Positions 34,338 through 43,125 of a stretch of 64,000 nucleotides of DNA are shown piece by piece. Under the pieces are notes generated by a model. That model ran no database searches, had not been told where the DNA came from, and saw only the letters and a list, made by a program, of their open reading frames with translations. A program made the position numbers and the translations under genes. Each line of letters begins with the position of its first letter. The stretch's first letter is position 1. Location of the stretch: contig NZ_LT574835.1 in the NCBI RefSeq assembly GCF_900086725.1, positions 2,501-66,500 on the forward strand. Direction: 5' to 3'. Source of the stretch: Bariatricus massiliensis (GTDB lineage Bacteria; Bacillota; Clostridia; Lachnospirales; Lachnospiraceae).

Positions 34338-34371
34338 GGGGACAGGTCCCAACGCGTTGGGACCTGTCCCC
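34338..34371. repeat. Palindromic intergenic repeat, copy B
   Basis: A perfect 34-bp palindrome, GGGGACAGGTCCCAACG plus its complement, starting 12 bases after the trpS stop codon. It is followed on the plus strand by TCTACAATT, which matches the flanks of copies C and F. Confidence 0.9.
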
Positions 34372-34382
34372 CTCTACAATTT

Positions 34383-35471
34383 TTAAAGTTGTCTGAATCT
34401 TTCAGCCTGTTCTTGAATCAGTTCCATATCATCAAAATAATTGATTTTCATTGCGGCTTTCACCTCTGCCAATGTTTCAGCGGCCGCTTCTTTCGCAACG
34501 ATGCTGCCCTTGCGGAGAATCTCATATATCTCTGGAATCTGTTTTTCTAATTCTTTTCTTCGTGCGCGGATCGGCGCAAGTTCTTCCTGAATTACAGAGT
34601 TGAGGAATCGCTTTACCTTAACGTCGCCAAGCCCACCTCTGGAATAGTGTGCTTTCAGTTCATCTAAATTCTTATAGTCCGGTAAATATCTCTCAAAATG
34701 TTCATCCTTACAGAATGCGTCTAGGTAAATGAATACCGGATTCCCTTCCACTTCACCCGGGTCGGAGACTTTCAGGTGGTTCGGGTCGGTAAACATGCTC
34801 ATAATCTTTTTCTGAACCTCTTCTTCGCTGTCTGAAAGGTATATACAATTGCCCAGAGATTTGCTCATCTTGGCCTTTCCGTCTGTTCCGGGAAGCCTGC
34901 AGCAGCTTTCATTTTCCGGAATCAAGGCCTTTGGCATCACCAGTGTATCACCGTAAACGCTGTTGAATTTGTGCACGATTTCCCGGCACTGCTCAATCAT
35001 CGGGAGCTGATCGTCGCCGACCGGCACCGTCGTAGCCTTAAATGCCGTGATATCCGCCGCCTGACTGATTGGGTATGTGAAGAATCCAACCGGTATGCTG
35101 GCCTCGAAATTCCGCATCTGAATCTCAGACTTCACGGTCGGATTCCTTTGAAGACGAGATACTGTGACCAAATTCATATAGAAGAAACTGAGTTCTGTCA
35201 GCTCCGGTACCTGAGACTGGATAAACAATGTTGACTTTTCCGGATCCAGACCACATGACAGATAATCTAAAGCCACCTCTATTATATTCTGACGCACCTT
35301 CTCCGGATTATCTGCATTATCCGTCAATGCCTGCGCGTCCGCAATCATTATAAATATCTTATCATATTCACCGGAATTCTGTAATTCGACCCTGCGCCTT
35401 AAAGAACCTACATAGTGTCCCACATGGAGACGTCCGGTAGGTCTGTCACCTGTTAAAATAATCTTTTCCAT
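34383..35471 (-). CDS. trpS: Tryptophan-tRNA ligase
   Basis: 362-residue class I aminoacyl-tRNA synthetase. TGDRPTGRLHVGHYVGSL at the N terminus holds the HIGH-like motif, and GKAMSKSLGNCI the KMSKS motif. It charges tRNA-Trp. The start at 35471 has AGAGGAAG upstream; a longer frame through the promoter is not credible. It is slightly longer than the usual 330-340 residues. Transcription starts from a consensus promoter (35517-35545). I looked for a T-box leader and found none. Confidence 0.95.
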   Translation of the reverse strand: MEKIILTGDRPTGRLHVGHYVGSLRRRVELQNSGEYDKIFIMIADAQALTDNADNPEKVRQNIIEVALDYLSCGLDPEKSTLFIQSQVPELTELSFFYMNLVTVSRLQRNPTVKSEIQMRNFEASIPVGFFTYPISQAADITAFKATTVPVGDDQLPMIEQCREIVHKFNSVYGDTLVMPKALIPENESCCRLPGTDGKAKMSKSLGNCIYLSDSEEEVQKKIMSMFTDPNHLKVSDPGEVEGNPVFIYLDAFCKDEHFERYLPDYKNLDELKAHYSRGGLGDVKVKRFLNSVIQEELAPIRARRKELEKQIPEIYEILRKGSIVAKEAAAETLAEVKAAMKINYFDDMELIQEQAERFRQL

Positions 35472-35516
35472 ATTAGTCTTCCTCTCTGAGTTTTGGCTGA
35501 TTTTACATATAGATAT

Positions 35517-35545
35517 AGTATAGACAGAGCTTTTGCCGCTGTCAA
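35517..35545 (-). promoter_or_regulatory. Promoter of trpS
   Basis: Minus-strand perfect TTGACA (35540-35545) and TATACT (35517-35522) with a 17-base spacer, 45 bases before the start codon. The short leader leaves no room for a T-box. Confidence 0.75.
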
Positions 35546-35585
35546 GAAGAACGGTAACATTCGCATACATCAGAAAAAATGAAAC

Positions 35586-35637
35586 AAAAAAGAGAAGGTA
35601 CATATGCCGTCGGGAACATATCTACATTCTCTTTTTT
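35586..35637 (-). terminator. Terminator upstream of trpS
   Basis: AAAAAAGAGAA and TTCTCTTTTTT pair, with an inner GATATG/CATATG pair. It lies 120 bases past the stop of the permease gene at 35757 and just upstream of the trpS promoter, so it ends the permease transcript. Confidence 0.75.
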
Positions 35638-35756
35638 AATTATCTCTGTATGGGAGGTCAGAGATGACTTATGCAAATGCATTGTCAATACTATATTAAA
35701 TTTTTATAGTCCCTTGTTCAACACTTTTACCATTATCGGGAAATTTCTACCAACAT

Positions 35757-36614
35757 TTAAAACAGAATCTGTGCTATGATTCCCCCTGCCACACTAACCC
35801 CATATAAAGAGGCTAAAATCATTGCATTCTTCTTCCAATCCCTGTTCGTGCGGAACAGGACCAAAAGCCCGATACCGGCACACGCCAGCAAGCCAGCAAA
35901 CATACAGCCGACACTGAGCACCCCTTCCAAGTACAGCTTGGTGATTGTAACAGAAGCTGCGCAGTTAGGAATCAAACCAATCAAACCGGCCACAAAAATG
36001 CTAAAAACAGGGTATCTTGATACCGTGCTGACCAGTTCTTCCATACCAATGAACTCCACCGCAATATTCAATAATAGCGAGATTAAAAATATAAAACCTA
36101 TAATCTCAATAGAATGCGAAAAAGCAGAACGCAGGATACTGCCCTCCTCGCAGTGGCAATGTTCACGCTCACACATCTCGTGAATGTGCAATTCTCTCTT
36201 TTTACTACTGCCCACGATGCGGACCACCATATCTGCCAAAATTCCGGCAGCCACACCTACCACAATCTTGGCTCCAAGAATTATGACGACCGTCTCTGCC
36301 TTAGCCCGTTCCGATATGAGGATAGGAAGCATCTCATCCGATGTGGAAAGAAAAACTGCCAGCAATGTTCCCACGGTAATAACACCGCCAGAATAAAGAT
36401 TGGCCGCCGCTGCCGAGAAGCCGCACTGGGGAAACACCCCCAAAATTCCACCGATGACAGGCCCCTTCTTGCCTGCATTGAGTAACATATCAACGGTTTT
36501 CTCCCCCGCCTTGTTCTCCAGATACTCCATCGCCAGATAAGTCAAAAATAGAAATGGAATAAGTTTCACAGTGTCTGTCGTTGTATCTAGTAAAATATCT
36601 AAAAACAAATCCAT
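35757..36614 (-). CDS. Putative manganese/arsenic-type efflux permease
   Basis: 285-residue membrane protein with about 8-10 hydrophobic segments, resembling proteins labelled putative manganese transporter or arsenic efflux (ArsP_2). Two similar motifs in the halves, GVFPQCGFSAAAANLYSGG and GLIPNCAASVTITKLYLEGVLS, suggest an internal duplication. The central loop is His/Cys/Glu-rich (ELHIHEMCEREHCHCEEGS, about residues 140-158), consistent with metal binding. No metal riboswitch was recognised in the 120 bases upstream. The substrate is therefore open. Confidence 0.7.
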   Translation of the reverse strand: MDLFLDILLDTTTDTVKLIPFLFLTYLAMEYLENKAGEKTVDMLLNAGKKGPVIGGILGVFPQCGFSAAAANLYSGGVITVGTLLAVFLSTSDEMLPILISERAKAETVVIILGAKIVVGVAAGILADMVVRIVGSSKKRELHIHEMCEREHCHCEEGSILRSAFSHSIEIIGFIFLISLLLNIAVEFIGMEELVSTVSRYPVFSIFVAGLIGLIPNCAASVTITKLYLEGVLSVGCMFAGLLACAGIGLLVLFRTNRDWKKNAMILASLYGVSVAGGIIAQILF

Positions 36615-36736
36615 GTACCTGTCTCCTTTTATTCCGTATAGTACTACTGTTCGGCGTTTAAATCAAGGGGTTATTTTTGTCGAACTTTCCCGCTGCCGAG
36701 AGTAAGGAAAATGTCAGGCTCCTACATCTTCATCTA

Positions 36737-37570
36737 CTAACAGTTACCGGTATATACATATTCTAAATACTTTTCTGCAATTTCTGCAAGACGGTATACA
36801 TCCTCCACCTTCGTCGGCGCCCTGTCACTCATCTTCCTTCTCGGGAAAAAGCGTGTCACATGCAAGGGAATCTTCCTGCTCAAACTGGCTATCCATCCCG
36901 CCAGCTCCCTCATCTCATCCGGCGCATCATTTTCTCCCGGCACAATCAAAGTCGTCAGCTCCACATGGCAACGCCCCGCAGCAGCGGCTATAAAGCGCTT
37001 GACCGTCTCCAAGTCCCCTCCCAGCTTACGATAATACTCTTTCGAAAAGCCTTTTAAATCAATATTCATCGCATCTACATAAGGCCCTATTTCCGCCAGT
37101 ACTTCTTCCATGAACGAGCCATTTGTAACCACGATATTTTTCATTCCGGCTTCATGAACCAGCTTCGCTGTATCCCTCACATATTCCCAGCCGGCCAGCG
37201 GCTCATTGTAAGTATAAGCAACACCTATATTTCCCCGGATTTTCAGCTCTTCGGCCCTCCTGCACAGCTCCTGTGGAGATACATACACAGCATTTTGCTT
37301 TCCCTTCTCCTCCGCTGTCATTGATATCTCATGATTTTGACAGAAAGGACAGCTCAGATTACATCCAAAGCTCCCGACCGACAGAACCATATTTCCAGCC
37401 ATAAACCTCCTGAGAGGCTTCTTTTCCACCGAGTCCAGCGCCATAGAGGTAACCCATCCATAATTCCCACAGATGATATCACCCTGCTGATTTTTTCTGG
37501 CACCGCATCTTCCGATCTGCCCCTCTTCCAATATACAGCGGTGCATACACGTCGTACATACTTTCTTCAT
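36737..37570 (-). CDS. amrS: AmmeMemoRadiSam system radical SAM enzyme
   Basis: 277-residue radical SAM protein. The N-terminal CTTCMHRCILEEGQIGRCGAR resembles a cysteine-containing domain of the pyruvate-formate-lyase-activating-enzyme-like group. The cluster motif CNLSCPFCQNHEI (CxxxCxxC) is at about residue 75. It is named AmmeMemoRadiSam because it occurs with AMMECR1 and Memo proteins. That partner is encoded 51 bases upstream as a fused protein. The reaction of the system in bacteria is not established. The ribosome site is AGGTGG. Confidence 0.9.
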   Translation of the reverse strand: MKKVCTTCMHRCILEEGQIGRCGARKNQQGDIICGNYGWVTSMALDSVEKKPLRRFMAGNMVLSVGSFGCNLSCPFCQNHEISMTAEEKGKQNAVYVSPQELCRRAEELKIRGNIGVAYTYNEPLAGWEYVRDTAKLVHEAGMKNIVVTNGSFMEEVLAEIGPYVDAMNIDLKGFSKEYYRKLGGDLETVKRFIAAAAGRCHVELTTLIVPGENDAPDEMRELAGWIASLSRKIPLHVTRFFPRRKMSDRAPTKVEDVYRLAEIAEKYLEYVYTGNC

Positions 37571-37621
37571 ACTGCCACCTGCTTTCTATGCCCCTTTGGC
37601 TTTTCTCACCTACAGCATCGA

Positions 37622-38968
37622 TTATTGATGTCTTATCACCTCGAAGCGCTCCAAGGTCATTCCCTGCGCATCCCATATCCCTGCTTTCTGCATAGCGATT
37701 GCCACCTGTTCTTCTACCGTGTCTATCCCTTCCAGATTGGGTAAGAGCAGCCCTCTGCGATATCCTTTGGTCACTATCACACCATACCGCTTCACATCAA
37801 GCTGCTCCGGCCCGGCAATGCGCTCTGCCTCGCCCAGCACATCAACACTATAGACAAGTTCCGGCAATTCCTCTTCTACGACCGGCGCAAATCTCGGGTC
37901 ATATACTCCAGCGCTGACTGCATTCTCCATAATCTCCTCCGCAAGGTTACGCTGCACTCCTTGAATCGTTCCGATGCACCCCCGCAATTTACCCTCTTTT
38001 TTTAGGGAGACGAAAGCCCCCGCTCTTTGGGTCAACATTTCTTCCGGAAGTTTGGCTTCCAGCTCCTCGGTGAGTTTTAACTTTTTTCCAGAACGAACAT
38101 ATGTCTCTAATGACAATTTTGCCAGCGCGGTATAGTCATCCCGATAAGCAGACGCAGCATCATCTCCCGCCGCTGTTCCAAAGGTACAGACCCCATATCC
38201 TACGCCGAACGTTCCCTCATAAGATAGTTTCTCCGCCCTCACCTTACTGTCCCTCAGCACACCGGCCAGCATGGCAAATGTCCGATGTCCACATTCCGCT
38301 GCGTCTGTCAGCATATCTTCTTTAAAATCAAAAATCTGTTCAAATGCACCTTCCCCCATAATCTTCATGATTTTACTGTCATACTCCGGTCCGGAAGGAT
38401 GATATCCATAGGGACCGTCCTCCCTCAGGCGGTGGGACAAATCCCCGCTGGCAATGAATGCTATCCGCCTGTCAAGCTTCTTGGCTGCCTGTCGGATATA
38501 GTCTCCCAGCCTTTCATGCTCTCTCAAGGATAACCCCGAGATTCCGATACGCACCACCTTGTAATTATGACAATACTTATTTAAAAAATATAGTGGTATC
38601 ATCGTACCGTAATCCAGATTCGGATTCCGCTCCCCCGCTGTACCCGCTGGGAACTGTTCTGCTGCGCAAATTCTGCACAGCTCCTCAACAAGCTCTGTGT
38701 CATAATTTGACTGGATACACACATTCTCTGCCCCGAACTGTCCAAAATCCCCCTCAGCATATTCTCCCGGCGAAATGTGAAAATAATCTGCATACATGAT
38801 GCTGTGAGGGGTGGCGACCACAACGCTTTCTGGCTGCCACAACGCAAGCTGTCTGGCCGCCTCCTCATAGGCCCTAATCGTCAGCGATATCTCCTTTTCT
38901 TTTCCACGTCCCACCTCCGGAATAATCAACGGCGGGTGAGGAACCATGATTGCCCCTGCTATTGACAT
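37622..38968 (-). CDS. Fused Memo-AMMECR1 protein (AmmeMemoRadiSam proteins B and A)
   Basis: 448-residue fusion. Residues about 1-260 form a class III extradiol-dioxygenase-like/Memo domain (MVPHPPLIIPEVGRG, VVVATPHSIMYAD, FIASGDLSHRL, ECGHRTFAML). Residues about 275-448 form an AMMECR1 domain with GAFVSLKKEGKLRGCIGTI and DPRFAPVVEEELPELVYSVDVL. It is translated right behind a 31-codon frame whose stop overlaps its AGGAGG site. It acts with the radical SAM gene downstream. Human homologues of both domains exist, but the biochemical role is unknown. Confidence 0.9.
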   Translation of the reverse strand: MSIAGAIMVPHPPLIIPEVGRGKEKEISLTIRAYEEAARQLALWQPESVVVATPHSIMYADYFHISPGEYAEGDFGQFGAENVCIQSNYDTELVEELCRICAAEQFPAGTAGERNPNLDYGTMIPLYFLNKYCHNYKVVRIGISGLSLREHERLGDYIRQAAKKLDRRIAFIASGDLSHRLREDGPYGYHPSGPEYDSKIMKIMGEGAFEQIFDFKEDMLTDAAECGHRTFAMLAGVLRDSKVRAEKLSYEGTFGVGYGVCTFGTAAGDDAASAYRDDYTALAKLSLETYVRSGKKLKLTEELEAKLPEEMLTQRAGAFVSLKKEGKLRGCIGTIQGVQRNLAEEIMENAVSAGVYDPRFAPVVEEELPELVYSVDVLGEAERIAGPEQLDVKRYGVIVTKGYRRGLLLPNLEGIDTVEEQVAIAMQKAGIWDAQGMTLERFEVIRHQ

Positions 38969-38974
38969 AATAAA

Positions 38975-39070
38975 TCACCTCCTGTTTTTTTCACCAAGTG
39001 TCACTTCTTGTCCACTATTTTCTACAGCCAACGCAATCCCCAGCCTTTCTTCCCTACTCAGCCTCTTCAT
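38975..39070 (-). CDS. 31-residue open reading frame coupled to padR and the Memo-AMMECR1 gene
   Basis: A short frame starting ATG at 39070 with GGAGG nine bases upstream, encoding MKRLSREERLGIALAVENSG and 11 further residues. It overlaps the end of padR, and its TGA overlaps the AGGAGGTGA ribosome site of the next gene. The peptide is charged and not membrane-spanning. Genes behind PadR regulators often encode their target, so this could be a truncated remnant of one, or simply a coupling device. No homologue recognised. Confidence 0.4.
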   Translation of the reverse strand: MKRLSREERLGIALAVENSGQEVTLGEKNRR

Positions 39071-39404
39071 GCTTCTTTCCTCCTTCCCTTTTAAAAATGC
39101 AATCCATCGCAGCCTCCACCTGCTCCCAGCACAGTATAAATTCTTTTAAATACTGTTCTCCTTCCACCGTAATTTCATAGTATTTTCTACTTGGTCCTAA
39201 CGGCGACGGACGGAACTCCGATATGATATAGCCTTTCTTTTCCAGCCGTACTAAAAGAGGGTATATCGTCCCTTCTCTAATATCCTGAAAGCCGTACATG
39301 GTCAGCCTTGATACAATCTCATACCCGTACGTCACCTCTTCTGAAAGTATTTTCAAAATGCATCCTTCCAATGTCCCTCTCATTAATTGAGATTTGTCAT
39401 ACAT
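39054..39404 (-). CDS. PadR family transcriptional regulator
   Basis: 116-residue PadR-type winged-helix repressor. The N-terminal part LMRGTLEGCILKILSEEVTYGYEIVSRL and the wing PLLVRLEKKGYIISEF are typical, followed by a helical dimerisation tail. PadR proteins sense small phenolics, drugs or other ligands and usually repress an adjacent gene. It is first in a run with the 31-residue frame and AmmeMemoRadiSam genes. Its upstream region has TACTAT and ATAGTA inverted around 10 bases (about 39440), a possible self-operator. Confidence 0.88.
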   Translation of the reverse strand: MYDKSQLMRGTLEGCILKILSEEVTYGYEIVSRLTMYGFQDIREGTIYPLLVRLEKKGYIISEFRPSPLGPSRKYYEITVEGEQYLKEFILCWEQVEAAMDCIFKREGGKKHEEAE

Positions 39405-39575
39405 AAGCTCACCTACTTTGCGTTGTATAGTAGTTCTTTACTATATTGTTTCACATAGTAGTTAGTTTGTAAAGACCTTTTTATCATCTATTCACACCAG
39501 CCAATGACCAACTGAATTTGGGAGACATATACTGTTATGAAGACTACTTATAGCCTTTACGAAAGGAGCAATACT

Positions 39576-40808
39576 ATGGAAGAACAAGAAAATAGCAAGA
39601 TTGGCGTTACAGCCATTACAGATGCGCCTGCAAATGTAACCGCAGGCACAATAGATACTTCGAACATTCAAATTACGTGGGATATGGTGACTGGCGCAGC
39701 CGGCTACTATGTATTTCGCGGCGTTACAGAAAATGGGCTCTACGCACAGGTCGGCGATACTCCCAACACTTGGTTCACCGATACACACTTGGCGCCTAAT
39801 ACCACTTATTATTACAAAGTGGCGGCGTACAACGGGGATGATACCGGCCCACTGTCAGCGTCAGTCCACGCCACAACGGCCTCGGCTCCTGATGCGCCGC
39901 AGAATTTGAGGGCGGAAGCCGCAGGCCCGATACAGATCAATACAGTATGGGATTCGGTAAACGGTGCAGAACGGTACAATGTATACCGCAGCACCTCCCC
40001 CTCTGGCCCTTACGAATTAGTCGGCCTGACGGCATCGCCTTCCTATATTGATGTAGGGCTGACGCCAAACACCGTCTACTATTATCTGGTGACCGCAGTA
40101 GCGGAAGGAGCGGAAAGCGCGCATAGCAATGTCGCATCTGCCGTGACGGCCCCCGACATCCCGATGCCGGCTAACGTGACAGCAACTGCAGTAAGCCCCA
40201 CTCAGATTAACACGGCGTGGGACACTTTGCCAAACGCCACTGCCTACATGGTCTACCGCAGTACAACTCCGGACGGGACATATCAGTACGTCGGTACAAC
40301 GAACGATTCCGTCTATAGTGATATGGGCCTGATGCCTAACACCACCTACTATTACAAAGTGAGCGCCATTGTTGGAGGTGTGGAGGGAAGCCCGAGTGCT
40401 TATGCCGCTGCAACAACATTTCCGGTACTCCCCGTGCCGCAGGCTCCGGAAAATGTGCGTGCACAGGTGTTAAGCTGTACAGAAATCCTTGTCACATGGG
40501 ATTTATCCGCTGGTGCGGAGGGATACCAAGTGTACCGCAGTAAGACGACTGACGGTCCCTACCAGCTTGTGGGAATAACCACTACTGTTCCTTATATTGA
40601 CACTGGCCTATCTCCATGCACCACCTATTACTATTTTGTGCAGGCATACGCCGCCGGACAGTTCAGCGCACAGAGCACACGCGTCAGTGCAGTGACTCCT
40701 TCATGTGGAGCGCCCGTTCCACCATGTCAAAATTGCTGCTGCCCCCGCTGCGGCTGTCATCCATGCTGCTGCCACAGGTCACTCAGCACGCCCCGCAGTT
40801 GTAAGTAA
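39576..40808 (+). CDS. Four-repeat fibronectin type III protein with cysteine-rich tail
   Basis: 410-residue protein without signal peptide or membrane segment. It has four fibronectin III repeats of about 90 residues (roughly 17-101, 104-192, 195-282, 288-376). Each has a W-D strand (ITWDMVTGAAGYYVFRG, NTVWDSVNGAERYNVYRS, NTAWDTLPNATAYMVYRS, VTWDLSAGAEGYQVYRS) and a PNTTYYYKV-type closing strand. The last 34 residues contain 11 cysteines, for example CQNCCCPRCGCHPCCC. Start at 39576 follows AAAGGAG. It is a stand-alone gene with divergent padR upstream. A spore-coat, surface or metal-binding role is possible but not shown. Confidence 0.85.
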   Translation: MEEQENSKIGVTAITDAPANVTAGTIDTSNIQITWDMVTGAAGYYVFRGVTENGLYAQVGDTPNTWFTDTHLAPNTTYYYKVAAYNGDDTGPLSASVHATTASAPDAPQNLRAEAAGPIQINTVWDSVNGAERYNVYRSTSPSGPYELVGLTASPSYIDVGLTPNTVYYYLVTAVAEGAESAHSNVASAVTAPDIPMPANVTATAVSPTQINTAWDTLPNATAYMVYRSTTPDGTYQYVGTTNDSVYSDMGLMPNTTYYYKVSAIVGGVEGSPSAYAAATTFPVLPVPQAPENVRAQVLSCTEILVTWDLSAGAEGYQVYRSKTTDGPYQLVGITTTVPYIDTGLSPCTTYYYFVQAYAAGQFSAQSTRVSAVTPSCGAPVPPCQNCCCPRCGCHPCCCHRSLSTPRSCK

Positions 40809-40831
40809 GCAGGGAAATGTTCACGAAAATT

Positions 40832-40876
40832 AAAAACGGGGCGTCAGATATGATGTTATCTGGCGCCCCGCCTTTT
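40832..40876. terminator. Bidirectional terminator
   Basis: GGGGCG(T)CAGATA pairs with TATCTGGCGCCCC, with A-rich sequence before and T-rich sequence after. It lies between the converging fibronectin-repeat gene and metal ATPase gene. Confidence 0.8.
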
Positions 40877-40900
40877 AATGAAATTCAGTATTAACTTCTC

Positions 40901-42769
40901 CTACTTAGCACGCAGGGTCCGCATTGCATTTAATATGGCAATCACCGATACCCCGACATCGGCAAAAACAGCTTCCCACATGTTGGCCATTCCTATCGCT
41001 CCGAGAAGAAGAACAAGGACCTTCACTGCAAGTGCGAAGACAATATTTTGCTTCACTATCTGCAGTGTCATTCTGGCAATGCGCATCGTATGTGATATCT
41101 TTGTGGTGTCGTCATCCATTAAAACAATGTCGGCAGCTTCAATGGCAGCGTCGGAGCCCATGCTTCCCATCGCAATTCCGATATCAGCGCGTGTAAGTAC
41201 CGGAGCGTCATTGATTCCGTCCCCGACGAATCCAAGTCTGCCCTTGCCTTTTACCTCTTCCAGAAGAGCTTCCACTTTATCCACCTTATCTCCCGGAAGC
41301 AAATCTGTATAGACCTGATCTATTCCCAGTTCCTTAGCCACTGCTTCCCCTACAGCTTTACGGTCCCCGGTCAGCATAACTGTTTTTGTCACGCCATTTT
41401 CTTTCAGCTCCTTAATTGCATTCTTCGCTTCCGGTTTCACTGTATCAGATATTACGATAGAGCCAAGATACAAATCTTCTTTTGCCAGATAGACTACCGT
41501 TCCGATATCATGATTTTCCTCAAACCAGATACCCTCTTTTTCCATCAACTTTGCATTTCCGGCATAGACCGTCGCGCCATCTACCGTCGCCTTGATGCCA
41601 TGCCCCGGAATTTCCTGCGTGTCTGTGACCCGCTCCATTTCCAGTTCCTTTTTATAAGCTGCTTTTAAAGCCCCTGCAACTGGATGTGCAGAATACCCCT
41701 CCGCCAGCGCCGCTATTTCCAAAAGTTCCTTTTCACCGACTCCATTGGGATATAGCTTAGATACCGTGAATTCTCCCTTTGTCAATGTCCCTGTCTTATC
41801 AAATACGATTGTTTTCATCTCTGACATCACTTCTAGGTAATTGCTGCCCTTGACTAGTACCCCTTGTCTGGATGCAGCCCCGATTCCTCCAAAAAATCCG
41901 AGTGGCACAGAAATAACAAGAGCACACGGGCAGGAAATAACCAGAAAAATACATGCACGGGCAACCCATTTTGAAAAAGGTTCTCCAATAAGAAGGGGTG
42001 GTATGACTGCAAGCAGTGCAGCCGCGCACACCACGATGGGTGTATAGTATTTAGCGAATTTAGTTATAAAATTCTCCACCTTTGCTTTTTTGCTGCTGGC
42101 ATTCTCCACAAGCTCTAAAATCTTTGCCACTGTAGAGTCTTCGAATTCTTTCGTAACCCTCACTTTGAGAAGACCGCTTCCATTTACACATCCACTGATA
42201 ATATCAGAACCTTCTCCTACTTCTCTAGGTACAGATTCCCCTGTCAGTGCAGATGTATCTATAAAAGAGCTGCCTGAAATCACCACGCCATCCAGCGGGA
42301 TACGCTCTCCAGCCTTAATAACAATAATATCTCCAATATTTATCTCATCTGGGTCGACCTGCACAAGCTGCCCGTCTTGTTCTATGTTCGCATATTCAGG
42401 GCATATGTCCATCATATCGCTGATTGACTGCCGGGAACGGCTGACCGCATAGCTCTGGAACAGCTCTCCCACCTGATAGAACAGCATGACCGCCACCGAC
42501 TCAGAATACTGCTTTACGCCGATTGCCCCAAAGGTGGCGATGCACATCAGAAAGTTTTCATCAAATACCTGCCCATGGCTGATATTTCTGATGGCACGGT
42601 ATATGATATCCCATCCTATTATAACATATGGTATCATGAACAACAAAAAACGGACGGGAACCTGCGTGTCAAATTCCAGCATTTCTTTGTGGTCCATAAC
42701 AAAAAGCGGTATATAAACTATAGCTGCAAGAATAATACGGTATAACATCGTTTTCTGTTTTTTTGTCAT
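40901..42769 (-). CDS. Heavy-metal translocating P1B-type ATPase
   Basis: 622-residue ion pump. Visible features: CPC in the transport helix (FLVISCPCALVIS), the phosphorylation site DKTGTLT, the TGES actuator loop, SAHPVA with the P1B His-Pro motif, and GDGINDAPVL. CPC with no N-terminal metal domain fits a Zn/Cd/Pb or related exporter; the small HMA protein encoded just upstream could supply the missing domain. Membrane-spanning segments flank both halves. It is co-transcribed with the HMA gene from a promoter with an ArsR-type operator. Metal specificity cannot be read reliably. Confidence 0.92.
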   Translation of the reverse strand: MTKKQKTMLYRIILAAIVYIPLFVMDHKEMLEFDTQVPVRFLLFMIPYVIIGWDIIYRAIRNISHGQVFDENFLMCIATFGAIGVKQYSESVAVMLFYQVGELFQSYAVSRSRQSISDMMDICPEYANIEQDGQLVQVDPDEINIGDIIVIKAGERIPLDGVVISGSSFIDTSALTGESVPREVGEGSDIISGCVNGSGLLKVRVTKEFEDSTVAKILELVENASSKKAKVENFITKFAKYYTPIVVCAAALLAVIPPLLIGEPFSKWVARACIFLVISCPCALVISVPLGFFGGIGAASRQGVLVKGSNYLEVMSEMKTIVFDKTGTLTKGEFTVSKLYPNGVGEKELLEIAALAEGYSAHPVAGALKAAYKKELEMERVTDTQEIPGHGIKATVDGATVYAGNAKLMEKEGIWFEENHDIGTVVYLAKEDLYLGSIVISDTVKPEAKNAIKELKENGVTKTVMLTGDRKAVGEAVAKELGIDQVYTDLLPGDKVDKVEALLEEVKGKGRLGFVGDGINDAPVLTRADIGIAMGSMGSDAAIEAADIVLMDDDTTKISHTMRIARMTLQIVKQNIVFALAVKVLVLLLGAIGMANMWEAVFADVGVSVIAILNAMRTLRAK

Positions 42770-42840
42770 AATCCACCTCTCAGATTTATATGTAAAATTA
42801 ACGACTCACCTCTGCCCCCTCAGGCATCTGCTTTTATCTA

Positions 42841-43059
42841 TTACATTTGAATAACACAGTCCGGCTCTACCTTCTTACATACAGCTACTACTTCTTTCAT
42901 AATTTCTTCGAACCTGCTCTCCTCGGCCTCAATCGTCAACTTCTGAGTCATAAAACTTACAGTCGCATCACCAACTCCATCAATCTTTTTGATAGCTTCC
43001 TCCATCTTAGCCGCACAGTTCGCACAATCCAAATCTACCATTTTAAATTTTTTCTTCAT
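42841..43059 (-). CDS. Heavy-metal-associated (HMA) domain protein
   Basis: 72-residue HMA protein of ferredoxin-like fold. The metal motif is DLDCANCAAKME (CxxC) near residue 9, and a further cysteine lies in VAVCKKVEPDCVIQM. It resembles the N-terminal domain of metal ATPases encoded as a free protein. The start at 43059 has AAGGAGGAATTC upstream; a longer frame runs through the operator region and is less likely. It lies 71 bases ahead of the P-type ATPase gene and probably hands metal to it. Confidence 0.88.
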   Translation of the reverse strand: MKKKFKMVDLDCANCAAKMEEAIKKIDGVGDATVSFMTQKLTIEAEESRFEEIMKEVVAVCKKVEPDCVIQM

Positions 43060-43100
43060 ATTGAATTCCTCCTTGAACTCTTCTTGTTCATTCACTTTTT

Positions 43101-43122
43101 CATATGAACGATTGTTCATATG
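43101..43122. promoter_or_regulatory. ArsR/SmtB-type metal operator
   Basis: A 22-bp element, CATATGAAC-GATT-GTTCATATG, with perfect nine-base arms. It contains the TGAAC/GTTCA core known from SmtB, CzrA and CadC operators and sits just downstream of the -10 box of the HMA-ATPase promoter, where a repressor would block transcription. No ArsR gene lies next to it in this window. Confidence 0.65.
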
Positions 43123-43125
43123 TTT

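Noticed and set aside
35472..35756. T-box riboswitch before trpS
   Set aside because: No AGGGTGGNACCGCG-type antiterminator is present, and a consensus promoter only 45 bases from the start codon leaves no space.
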